Below, one piece after another: positions 35,644-43,521 of a stretch of 64,000 nt of DNA (its first letter is position 1; each line of letters begins with the position of its first letter). The stretch comes from Myxococcales bacterium (lineage in GTDB: Bacteria > Myxococcota_A > Polyangia > Haliangiales > Haliangiaceae): contig JADKKI010000015.1 in assembly GCA_016720595.1 (NCBI GenBank), positions 124,001 through 188,000 of the forward strand. Reading direction: 5' to 3'. Under the pieces are notes generated by a model. That model was not told where the DNA came from and did no database searches. It saw only the letters and a list, made by a program, of their open reading frames with translations. The translations under genes were made by a program, and so were the position numbers.

Positions 35644-36245
35644 CAGCGATTCTCCTTGGTGGTGACGAGTGCACGCGATGTGCCGCGATCGCCGATGACG
35701 ACGAGCGCGGCGTATCCCGCATGCTTCCATTCGAGGTCGAGCACGTCGTGCGAACGCTTCCTCAGCGCGCCGGTCGCCGGATCTCGGGTCACCACGGTGC
35801 CGTCGGCGGGGTTCAACGCCACGACGACCTCGTAGTGATGCAGGTTGTTGCGCTGATCGAACGGCAGCACGAGCCCGACCAGCACCGGGTGGTGGTTCGC
35901 GAGCTCGTGCGCGAGATCGGCGAACGTCCCCTTCACGGCATACGCCTCGAGCCCACGCGCTCGCGCGACGTCGCGTAGCCGGCCGAGCTTGACGCCCTCG
36001 CTCGTCGGCGGCACCGCGTGCGCGAGCTCGGGGAGCGACCACGTCTGCCCCCACGCGCCCGCGACCATCGCGAGCGCCGCGAGCCCGCAGTCCTGGCGCT
36101 GCGCCTGGACGATCACGGGCGTGGGCGCCGCGCGGAGCCAGGCCGCAGGGATGTCGCCGGCGCCGATGGTGGTCGCCCCACCGGTATAGGCGAGGCGGCA
36201 CGCACCGAGCGTGACGACCATGGTGAGCGCGACGAGCGTGCGCAT
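35643..36245 (-). CDS. C39-like cysteine peptidase lipoprotein (PA2778-like)
   Basis: 200 aa. Lipobox VTLGAC, then a C39-type papain-like core: QAQRQDCGLAALAMV (catalytic Cys), LHHYEVVVAL (catalytic His) and TRDPATG (Asp). There is no ABC-transporter part, so it is not a bacteriocin exporter. Size and order of parts fit the PA2778 family, which occurs with a small membrane protein of PA2779 type. It starts 7 bp after that gene's stop. Substrate unknown. Confidence 0.75.
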   Translation of the reverse strand: MRTLVALTMVVTLGACRLAYTGGATTIGAGDIPAAWLRAAPTPVIVQAQRQDCGLAALAMVAGAWGQTWSLPELAHAVPPTSEGVKLGRLRDVARARGLEAYAVKGTFADLAHELANHHPVLVGLVLPFDQRNNLHHYEVVVALNPADGTVVTRDPATGALRKRSHDVLDLEWKHAGYAALVVIGDRGTSRALVTTKENR

Positions 36246-36252
36246 CCCGGAC

Positions 36253-36531
36253 CTAGATCAGCAGGAGGATGATCAACAGCACGAGCAGCGCGCCGCCGGA
36301 GATGCCGATGATCACGACGCTCCCACCCTGGTAGTCCGCGACCTGCTTGTCACGAGCCTCCCGGCTGGCGTAGTCGCGACCATCGTCGGTCGCCTCGACC
36401 GGGGCCGTCGCGGCCTTCGGTGACGTGGGCTCGACCTGAGCGGACGAGACCGGTGGGGATGCGGTGGCGATGGCCGGCGCGGTAGCGAGCGCCAGAACAA
36501 CAGCGAGCGCGAGCGGGCGAGAGAGCGACAT
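36253..36531 (-). CDS. Small membrane protein (PA2779-like)
   Basis: 92 aa. Signal peptide (about 1-24), a short Ala/Pro/Glu-rich stretch, then DYASREARDKQVADYQGGSV and a C-terminal membrane helix (VVIIGISGGALLVLLIILLLI). This shape and the C39 peptidase behind it match the PA2778/PA2779 pair. The SD (GGAGG) is contained in a perfect 7 bp hairpin. Confidence 0.65.
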   Translation of the reverse strand: MSLSRPLALAVVLALATAPAIATASPPVSSAQVEPTSPKAATAPVEATDDGRDYASREARDKQVADYQGGSVVIIGISGGALLVLLIILLLI

Positions 36532-36535
36532 GACA

Positions 36536-36556
36536 ACCTCCGTTATGTTCGGAGGT
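36536..36556 (-). promoter_or_regulatory. Hairpin covering the Shine-Dalgarno of the PA2779-like gene
   Basis: On the minus strand ACCTCCG, a 7-base loop and CGGAGGT form a perfect 7 bp stem. The 3' arm holds the GGAGG ribosome site and ends 4 bases before the ATG at 36531. If the leader includes the 5' arm, the site would be hidden, as in RNA thermometers or leader switches. It could equally be a DNA operator. Confidence 0.5.
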
Positions 36557-36681
36557 AGAGCAAGCAGTGGACCAGCGCCGATCCGCGGCCCTGCTGGGGG
36601 CGATCGCCGCCGAACAGGGCGCGGGCGCGGGATCCTCGCAAGCGTCCGCGCGTGGCGGCGCAGCGTGCGCCTGCGCGCGGG

Positions 36682-38391
36682 CTATTCCGGGCGACGGAGC
36701 AGGAGGGCCTTGAACTCGTGCGGGACCAGGCCCATCAGCCGATCCTCGACGCGATCCCAGCGCAGCTCGCCGATCCGCGCGATCTCGAGCTTGGTGCCGA
36801 CCGTGCTCGCCAGGAGCTCGGGCGTGTACCCGAGCTTCGGCAGCTCGAGCCCAACGCTCGCCGCCAGAGCATGCAACGCACGGAAGTGGCTGCGCGTGGT
36901 GGCGAGGCCCTTCTGATCGCGATCGAAGTCGAGGAGATCGATCACGAACTCGATGTTGCCCTCGAGCCCCGCGCCCTTCGCGGCCTGGTGGAGCTGCCCG
37001 AAGTGGGTGGAGAACTCGGGGTGATCGAGGTGCGTGGACAGCTTCGGCCACGCCGAGAGATCGCCGAACTCGGTGACCACGGCGTTCCCGCCCGGCGCGA
37101 GCCAGCCCGCGATCCGCTCGATCAGCTCGAACGCCCCGGTCATCAGGTAGAACGGCTCCGGCGCATCGTCGAGGTTGACGTTGCGATCGGCCGCGACCTT
37201 CGAGAACGCGCGGAGCTTGTCGCGATCCACGTTGCCCTGATCCGCATCGAGGCCGAGATCCGCGCGCGTGAGCTGCCGCGCCGGGAGATCCCCGGCCATC
37301 TCGTTGGACAGGATCAGATCGAAGCTCGCGGCCGGCAGATCGACGGTCAGCACGTCGCCCAGAATCCAGGTCGCCGCCTTCGCGCCCACGCGCTCCTGCT
37401 GCGCCTTCGCGAGCGCCGGGGCGAGCTCGACGATCGTGTACTCGACGGTGCGGCCCGCATCCGACAGCGCCGCGAGCGCATCGCGCGCGACATAGCCCAG
37501 GCCGGCGCCGATCTCGAGCACGCGGACGCGCCCCTCCGGGACCTTGCCGCGGGCGATCAGCACGTCGATCAGCTTCTGCCCGTACGTGCGGCCGCGGAGC
37601 ACCGGGTGCGGGATCCGCAGCAAGTGGGAGAGCGTGGTCTCCTGGTGATCGAACTGCGCGTCGGCGTCGGTGACGTCTTCCTTGTAGTACTCGGTGGGCG
37701 AGATCATGTTCATGCTCGCCCGCGGATCGCCGGCCACCGCCTCGCGAGAGCCCGGCGGCCGCGTGCCGACCTTCCACGTCGCGTACGGCATCGTCGAGGT
37801 CAGGTACGCGGGCGCCATCGCGGGCCGCTTCGCATACACCGACCACGGCATCATCGAGAGCTTCAGCGCCTGCACGTCGGAGTGCACGAGCTTCTTCACC
37901 AGCGAGAGGATCTTGGTGTTGTCGTGGTGGTGCCGCAGCTCGATCAGCCGCTTGTTCCCATCGAACGCGTCCCAGATCGCCGTCTCCGCCGCATCGAGGA
38001 GGATCTGCTGCACCGGGCGATCGCCCCACGCGGTCCAGAACGTGAGCCGATCGTCCTTGCGCTGCCAGACGTTCCACTTGCCGTGGATCGGGATGTACGC
38101 CCAGATCGCCTCGAGCTCGTCATCCGCGGGATCGACGAGCACCGCGTGGCCCGCGAGCGTCTCCACGAACTGCGCGGGATCCCCATCGCCGAACCGCCCC
38201 TGGTACTTCGCGATCGTCTCCTGGGTCGAGACGCCGTCGGAGAACGCCTCGATCATCTCGGCGATGTCGGGGCTCATCTCCATCAGGTAGCCGTAGAGGT
38301 CGTGGAACAGATACACGGCGCCCATGTGACCGAACCACGAGATGTAACGCGACTTGCGCAGGCGAGCCGGGATGGGCGGAGCGGACGACAT
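36682..38391 (-). CDS. Large SAM-dependent methyltransferase (MidA-like core) with extra N-terminal domain
   Basis: 569 aa from ATG 38391; a GTG at 38406 is possible. The N-terminal part (about 10-100, YLFHDLYGYLMEMSPDIAEMIEAF) resembles PqqD-like recognition domains. A middle region (100-280) has no match I know. The SAM fold has VRVLEIGAGLGYVARDAL as motif I and LILSNEMAGDLPARQL, close to the NE..D.LP motif of MidA/NDUFAF7 methyltransferases. The C-terminal 150 residues are helical. It diverges from the acyl-CoA dehydrogenase gene. The target of methylation is unknown; the N-terminus hints at a peptide or protein substrate, but this is inference. Confidence 0.65.
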   Translation of the reverse strand: MSSAPPIPARLRKSRYISWFGHMGAVYLFHDLYGYLMEMSPDIAEMIEAFSDGVSTQETIAKYQGRFGDGDPAQFVETLAGHAVLVDPADDELEAIWAYIPIHGKWNVWQRKDDRLTFWTAWGDRPVQQILLDAAETAIWDAFDGNKRLIELRHHHDNTKILSLVKKLVHSDVQALKLSMMPWSVYAKRPAMAPAYLTSTMPYATWKVGTRPPGSREAVAGDPRASMNMISPTEYYKEDVTDADAQFDHQETTLSHLLRIPHPVLRGRTYGQKLIDVLIARGKVPEGRVRVLEIGAGLGYVARDALAALSDAGRTVEYTIVELAPALAKAQQERVGAKAATWILGDVLTVDLPAASFDLILSNEMAGDLPARQLTRADLGLDADQGNVDRDKLRAFSKVAADRNVNLDDAPEPFYLMTGAFELIERIAGWLAPGGNAVVTEFGDLSAWPKLSTHLDHPEFSTHFGQLHQAAKGAGLEGNIEFVIDLLDFDRDQKGLATTRSHFRALHALAASVGLELPKLGYTPELLASTVGTKLEIARIGELRWDRVEDRLMGLVPHEFKALLLRRPE

Positions 38392-38427
38392 GCCCGTTGG
38401 TATCACTTATGCGTATGCTCGCGCCCG

Positions 38428-39915
38428 ATGACCCACGCGATCGTGCCGTACCTGTTCGAGACCGAGGAGCACGCGGCCATCCGGGCGAGGGCCAGGCGGT
38501 TCGCGCAGACCCACATCGCCCCCCACAGCGCGGCGTGGGAGGAGGACGAGGAGTTCCCCATCGAGTTGTACCGGACCGCGTGCGCCGCCGGCGTGGCGGG
38601 ACTCGGGTACCCGGAGGCCGTGGGCGGGCAGGGCGGCGACCTCGGCCACATCCTCGCGGGGAGCGAGGAGATGCTGCTCGCGGGCCGCTCGGTGGGAACG
38701 CTGGTCGGGCTCGGGAGCCACGGCATCGCACTGCCGCCGATCGTGCGGTTCGGGACCCCCGAGCAGCAGCGCGCCTTCGTGCGGCCGTGCCTCGAGGAGG
38801 GCAAGATCTCCGCCCTCGCGATCACCGAGCCGGGCGGCGGCAGCGATGTGGCCTCGCTGGCGACCAAGGCGGTGCGCGACGGCGATCACTACGTGGTCAC
38901 CGGCGCCAAGACGTTCATCACCTCCGGCACCCGCGCCCACTTCGTGACCACCGCGGTGCGGACCGGCGGCCCCGGGCACGGCGGCGTGTCCCTGCTCGTG
39001 ATCGAGGCGGGCACGCCCGGCTTCACCGTCGGAAAGAAGCTGAAGAAGACCGGCTGGTGGGCGAGCGACACCGCCGAGCTTCACTTCGATGGCTGCCGCG
39101 TCCCGGTGGCGAACCGGATCGGCCCCGAGAACGGCGCGTTCCCGATGATCATGATGAACTTCGCGAACGAGCGCCTCATGCTCGCGGGGCAGTGCGTGGC
39201 GATCGCGGAGCTCGCCTATCGCGAGGCGATCGCCTACGCGCGCGAGCGCCACGCCTTCGGCAAGGCGCTGACCGGGTTCCAGGTCACGCGCCACAAGCTC
39301 GCAGACATGGCCACGCGGATCGCGGCGGCGCGCGCGCTGACCGGCGAGTGCGTGCAGCGCGTGCTGCGCCCGGGCGGCGAGCTGGCGGCCACCGGCCTCG
39401 CGGCGATGGCGAAGAACACCGCGACGGACATGTGCAGCTACGTGTGCGATCAGGCCGTGCAGCTGCACGGCGGCTATGGCTACATGCGCGAGACGCTCGT
39501 CGAGCGGCTGTATCGCGACGCGCGCCTGTACCCGATCGGCGGCGGCACGCGCGAGATCATGAACGAGGTGATCGCGAAGACCGAGGGGACCAGCCGGGAG
39601 CGCCGCGCGCGGGGGGCGGCCGGCGCCGGGCCCGGCGTCCAGGCCAGTTCGCCGGGGGGGGGGGGGCGCAACCTCCGGAGCGCAGCGACCTGGTCGACGG
39701 ATCGATGGCGAACTCTCGCCGTTACTTCGCGCAGGCGGCCCGCCTCCCACCATGGCGGCGGGCGCAGTCTGACTGCGAGCCGGGTCACCGGCCGGCCCCC
39801 GACCCCGGCGCGCTCGGGCGTCCGCGCGCGCGAGGTCCTTGCCGCACGCATGCGCGCTGCTTCGTGCAGCTCTGGAGTTGTCAGAGATCGCTGCGCCAGT
39901 CCCTGCAGGGACTGA
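38428..39915 (+). CDS. Acyl-CoA dehydrogenase with unusual C-terminal extension
   Basis: 495 aa as read. The first 390 residues are a full acyl-CoA dehydrogenase: FAD/substrate motif AITEPGGGSDVASL, TGAKTFITSG, GWWASDTAELHFDGCRVP, ERHAFGKALTGFQ, QLHGGYGYMRE and the end GGGTREIMNEVIAKTEG. The long-chain/branched-chain class is likely. After that about 105 residues of Arg/Gly/Ser-rich sequence cross a run of 13 G (39654-39666) and do not look like protein. The true stop is probably near 39600 and was lost by an indel, or the extension is real. TATGCT (38414) may be the -10. Confidence 0.85.
   Translation: MTHAIVPYLFETEEHAAIRARARRFAQTHIAPHSAAWEEDEEFPIELYRTACAAGVAGLGYPEAVGGQGGDLGHILAGSEEMLLAGRSVGTLVGLGSHGIALPPIVRFGTPEQQRAFVRPCLEEGKISALAITEPGGGSDVASLATKAVRDGDHYVVTGAKTFITSGTRAHFVTTAVRTGGPGHGGVSLLVIEAGTPGFTVGKKLKKTGWWASDTAELHFDGCRVPVANRIGPENGAFPMIMMNFANERLMLAGQCVAIAELAYREAIAYARERHAFGKALTGFQVTRHKLADMATRIAAARALTGECVQRVLRPGGELAATGLAAMAKNTATDMCSYVCDQAVQLHGGYGYMRETLVERLYRDARLYPIGGGTREIMNEVIAKTEGTSRERRARGAAGAGPGVQASSPGGGGRNLRSAATWSTDRWRTLAVTSRRRPASHHGGGRSLTASRVTGRPPTPARSGVRAREVLAARMRAASCSSGVVRDRCASPCRD
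39897..39914. terminator. 18 bp palindrome between convergent genes
   Basis: CAGTCCCTGCAGGGACTG is perfect and ends 9 bp before the stop of the DUF222 gene. CAGTCCCTGCAGTG repeats the half site inside that gene's end. It could be a bidirectional terminator; no T run follows. Confidence 0.4.
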
Positions 39916-39922
39916 TCGTCGT

Positions 39923-41002
39923 TCAGTCCCTGCAGTGCGCGAGCGGCAGCTCGAACACCAGGTTGTCCGGCGCCGTGCCGCGGATCGCGATCACGCCCTC
40001 GTGAAGCTGGAGGTGGTGCGCGTCGCACAAGACGGTGAGCTGCCACAGCTCGTGCCCTCCACCCTCGGAGCGCGGTCTGATGTGATGCGCCTCCAGGAAC
40101 CTGGTGGAGCGACACCCAGGCACCGTGCACCGATGCTTGTCGCGCACGAAGACCTTGCGGCGCGTGGCCGCCGGGATCGACTTCTGCAGCTTGCGCCCGG
40201 GTTCCTCCCGTTCGAGATCGCCGATGTCCTCCGAGTCGCATCGCACCCGCTCGAGCTCCTGCGGTGAGACCGCGATCTCCATCCCGGCGCCGACGCGGTG
40301 CGCTTGCTTGCACGAGCGGCAGGTCGTCGTGGCGATCTGATGCCGCGGCTTGCTCGGCGCATCACCGGACGGTTCGAGCATCGCCGCAGCGAGCGCGCGC
40401 ACCAGCTCGTCATCGGTGCAGCTCGCGCCCTTCGCATCCGCCGCGGCGTTCCGCGCCTGCTTGAACAGCATCATCGCCTCTTCCGAGAGGCCCTCGAGCA
40501 CGATGCGATACCGGATCTTCTTCGGATCCACCGGATCCCCGGGCAGGTCGCCCTTGGACTTCCCGCGCACCAGCTGCTGGACCTCCGTCGAGATCTTGCC
40601 TTCGGCGGCATCCAGCCATGCGTCTTCGGTCTTGCTCGTCGCCACGCGTGTCAGCTCACGGACGCTGGTCCACGCCAGCTCGCCCGCGCGGAACTGCTCG
40701 GCGATCCCCGGTAGCTCGAGCAGCTCGTGAGCCACGCGCATCCGCTCCGTGGCCACGTGATGCGAGTGCTGCAGCACGCTCTCGATGTACGCATAGATCG
40801 TCGGGAACCCCATCCGCCGGTAGAGCTTGGTCTCCTCGGCCTCGAGCAGCAGATCGACCTCGCGCGCCTCGAGGCAGACGATCTGCTTGCCGACCGAGGT
40901 GATCTCTTCGTGCAGCTTGATCCAGTCCCGCTCGCGGCACGTGACCGCGTACGCATCGGCGAGCTGCGATTGAAACTCGTCCGTGGCAGCGCTGTCGAAC
41001 AC
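39923..41002 (-). CDS. DUF222-like HNH endonuclease-domain protein
   Basis: 359 aa from GTG 41002, with GTAGGAGG before it. The N-terminal 150 residues are helical (LLEAEETKLYRRMGFPTIYAYIESVL, HELLELP), like the DUF222 domain that often precedes HNH. A zinc pair TCRSCKQAHR lies in the middle. The HNH motif is CTVPGCRSTRFLEAHHIRPRSEGGGHELWQLTVLCDAHH, with all metal ligands. Such genes are often present in several copies and their role is unsettled (mobile or DNA-processing). No inteins or introns seen. Confidence 0.85.
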   Translation of the reverse strand: MFDSAATDEFQSQLADAYAVTCRERDWIKLHEEITSVGKQIVCLEAREVDLLLEAEETKLYRRMGFPTIYAYIESVLQHSHHVATERMRVAHELLELPGIAEQFRAGELAWTSVRELTRVATSKTEDAWLDAAEGKISTEVQQLVRGKSKGDLPGDPVDPKKIRYRIVLEGLSEEAMMLFKQARNAAADAKGASCTDDELVRALAAAMLEPSGDAPSKPRHQIATTTCRSCKQAHRVGAGMEIAVSPQELERVRCDSEDIGDLEREEPGRKLQKSIPAATRRKVFVRDKHRCTVPGCRSTRFLEAHHIRPRSEGGGHELWQLTVLCDAHHLQLHEGVIAIRGTAPDNLVFELPLAHCRD

Positions 41003-41294
41003 GACGACCTCCTACACGCGTGGGTGGTCACGCGCACGATCACTTCTATCACTGGGTTTTCGGAGGCTCTGAGCTGCGCTGTGCGCGCGATCGAGGCCCA
41101 AATCCCGACGAAGAGCGATCGAGACGACGTTCGTCGCGCAGCGCGCACGAGAGAGCGTTCTCGACAACGAAATCGCGTTCCTCGTCGGGCGAGCACGCGA
41201 TGCACGCCGAGATCCGTCAAGCGGAAAGTTGAGAAAGTTGAGAAATGCGCACGCACTCGACATCAACGTGACGTCGCGTTGTCATCGAGGCCTC
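41003..41294. other. Non-coding upstream region of the HNH gene
   Basis: No protein-like frame. It has lower GC than the surroundings and holds a direct repeat GAAAGTTGA GAAAGTTGA near 41224-41243. The minus-strand HNH promoter should lie at its left end. Confidence 0.5.
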
Positions 41295-42355
41295 GGGTCA
41301 CCACAGTCCCCGCGGGGCTCGAAGCGCGATCACGGCACCGGCCGCGGATCCCGCCGCCGAACGTCGCGATGCGCGGCGCACCGACCAACCGTGCGAGCGC
41401 GCGCCTCGGTCCGGAGCTGCTGCGAGCGCGCGCTCAGGTCGGGAGGCTCCGCGCGTGCACCGAGGCCCAGGTGCAGCGGCTCACGTTCTGGTTGAGGTCG
41501 ACCCGCGCCAGTCCCCGCGGGGCTTGAAGCGCGATCACTTCACCTGTCGAGTGCCGCCGTACCTGGCGATGCGCGGCGCACCGACCAACCATGCGAGCGC
41601 CCCCCTCGGTCCGGAGCTGCTGCGAGCGCCGCGCGCTCAGGTCCGGAGGCTCCACGCACCGGGGCCAGACACCTTCTGGTCGAGGTCGACCCGCGCCAGT
41701 CCCCGCAGGGCTTGAAGCGCGATAGCCGCACCCGCCGCCGAATGTGGCGATGCACAGCGCACCGACCAACCAGCCCGATCGGGCGGGCTCGGCGGGCCCG
41801 GAGTCCCGCAGGGCGAAGCGCGAGCCGCGCCCCCAACGTCCAGGCGCCCCGACGCGAGCGCCCCGCGCTCAGGTCCGGCGGCTCACGTTCGGGCCGGCCC
41901 TTTGGTCGAGGTCGACCCGCGCCAGTCCCCGCAGGGCTTGATGCGCGATCACTCCACCTGTCGACTGCCGCCGTATGTCGCGATGCACAGCGCACCGACC
42001 AACCGTGCGAGCGCCCCCCTCGGTCCGGAGCTGCTGCGAGCGCCGCGCGCTCAGGTCCGGAGGCTCCACGCGTGCACCGGGGCCAGACACCTTCTGGTCG
42101 AGGTCGACCCGCGCCAGTCCCGCAGGGCTTGAAGCGCGATAGCCGAACCCGCCGCGGATCCCACCGCCGGACGTCGCGATGTGCGGCGCACCGACCAACC
42201 ATGCGCGCGCTCAGGTCCGGCGTCATCACGTCTGGTCGAGGCCCGCGCGGCTTGAAGCGCGATCTCTGCAGGTGATCCGCCCGATCCGCAGCTGCTGCGA
42301 GCGCCGCGCAGTCAGATCCGAGGACGCCGCACGTCCACCGAGACCAACACGCCAA
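41295..42355. repeat. Array of five to six degenerate ~190 bp repeats
   Basis: Units begin near 41305, 41505, 41693, 41922, 42111 and 42246 (last partial). Each contains in order CCAGTCCCCGCRGGGCTTGA, then AGCGCGAT, GCGATGCNCNGCGCACCG, GACCAACC, CCTCGGTCCGGAGCTGCTGC, GAGCGCCGCGCGCTCAGGTC and GGTCGAGGTCGACCC. Lengths vary (about 135-230 bp) through internal indels. Inner dyads (CCCCGCGGGG; GAGCGC/GCGCTC) suggest structure in DNA or RNA. All frames open here give low-complexity protein, so coding is unlikely. Confidence 0.85.
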
Positions 42356-42415
42356 CGAGAAGTAGACTGAGAGCGGTTCGGACGATCCCGACGTGAGCTC
42401 GATCGCGGAAGCCGC

Positions 42416-43375
42416 ATGTCGTTCCTGAATCCCAACAGCGAATTCGCCGACTACCAGACGCTCCATTCGTTCAACCTGGAGCGACAGGTCGCAGAGCTCC
42501 AGAAGTCCCGAGCTTCGAAGCTGACGATCAACTCGGCGACCGGTTTCGCGCTCGGCTCGATCGACGTCGTTCGACGGCTCCCATGGCTCACACACCTGAT
42601 GGTGGTCATGGACGACGACATCGACTGGTCGCCCATCCTCGACCTCCGCGACCTCGAATCGCTGAAGGTGACATCGCCGATCCCGATCGACCTGTCACGA
42701 CTCCCGCGGCTCTCCACGTACTTCGGCGTGTGGAATCCACAACAGCGAGTGAGCGCCTGCAGGAACCTCGAGGTTGCTGTCGTCGATCGGGTGCGCGGAG
42801 TCGACCTGAGCTACTTCTCGACATGTCACCGGCTCGAGACGCTGGTGCTGTCCCAGCCAGCGATCGCGTCGCTCGACGGCCTGAGGAACGAGCGGTTGCT
42901 CGAGCTCAGGGTGATGTGCACGAGGTCGCGGCTCTCCCTGACGGGAATCGGAGGAGCGCCCAACCTCGTGTTCGTCGAGATCTCGGACTGTCCCGGCATC
43001 GAACATCCCGAGGTACTGGCCGAACTCGAAGAGCTGTACGAACTCCGCCTGAACAACGTCAAGAAGCTCGAGTCCATCGGCTTCGTCAGAGGGATGAAGA
43101 ACCTCCGTGGGTTCCGGTTTGTAGGCACGACGGTCGTCGATGGCGATCTGTCTCCACTCCTGGACCTCACGTTCGTTGGCTTTGACAACAAGAAGCACTA
43201 TTCGCTGAAGGAGAAGCAGCTAGACGAGCTACTGCGTGCTCGAGGCGGTGGAGCGGTGGTTCGTCCTGGCGACTACGCGCCGCACGCACGGATGATCGAT
43301 ACAAGGATGGACGAAGTGCGGAACAAGCTCGCGCCGCCCGCGAGCCAGGGGAGCGAGACGCCGGACCAAGGTTGA
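42416..43375 (+). CDS. LRR-like protein of unknown role
   Basis: 319 aa. ATG follows GGAAG by 6 bases. No signal peptide. The middle has leucine-rich-repeat-like turns (LPWLTHLMVVMDD, LRDLESLKVTSP, CHRLETLVLSQPAIASLDGLRNERLLELRVM, LEELYELRLNNVKKLESIGFV). They fit an LRR-type solenoid of about eight units, with a charged C-tail. Base composition and codon use look less GC-rich than the neighbours, so transfer is likely. It follows the repeat array. A role in binding or immunity against toxins is only a guess. Confidence 0.6.
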   Translation: MSFLNPNSEFADYQTLHSFNLERQVAELQKSRASKLTINSATGFALGSIDVVRRLPWLTHLMVVMDDDIDWSPILDLRDLESLKVTSPIPIDLSRLPRLSTYFGVWNPQQRVSACRNLEVAVVDRVRGVDLSYFSTCHRLETLVLSQPAIASLDGLRNERLLELRVMCTRSRLSLTGIGGAPNLVFVEISDCPGIEHPEVLAELEELYELRLNNVKKLESIGFVRGMKNLRGFRFVGTTVVDGDLSPLLDLTFVGFDNKKHYSLKEKQLDELLRARGGGAVVRPGDYAPHARMIDTRMDEVRNKLAPPASQGSETPDQG

Positions 43376-43521
43376 TCGTCAAGGTGCCGCGCCGAGAGCC
43401 CGCAGCGCCCGCGTGCTCTGCTCTTCGTTGCCGTTGGTCACGCAGCTGCCGCAAGGGCGTCGGGCCTCGGCGCGCCGCGTTCTCGCGGAACCCGACGCCG
43501 ATCCGTGGTGTCCAACCGGCC

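Noticed and set aside
36652..38427. Upstream extension of the acyl-CoA dehydrogenase (1087-codon frame)
   Set aside because: The added 592 codons are antisense to the methyltransferase gene and not protein-like; the true start is ATG 38428.
39923..41002. HNH gene as a group II intron or homing endonuclease
   Set aside because: No intron structure, reverse transcriptase or split host gene; the N-terminal helical part fits DUF222-HNH proteins.
41295..42355. CRISPR array or integron attC array
   Set aside because: Units are about 190 bp, variable and adjacent without unique spacers; no cas genes, integrase or GTTRRRY ends were seen.
41540..42595. Long minus-strand frame (351 codons) across the repeat array
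   Set aside because: It is the shadow of the 190 bp repeats: the protein repeats itself, is Arg/Gly/Pro-rich, has no known domain and no good start. High GC makes such frames common.
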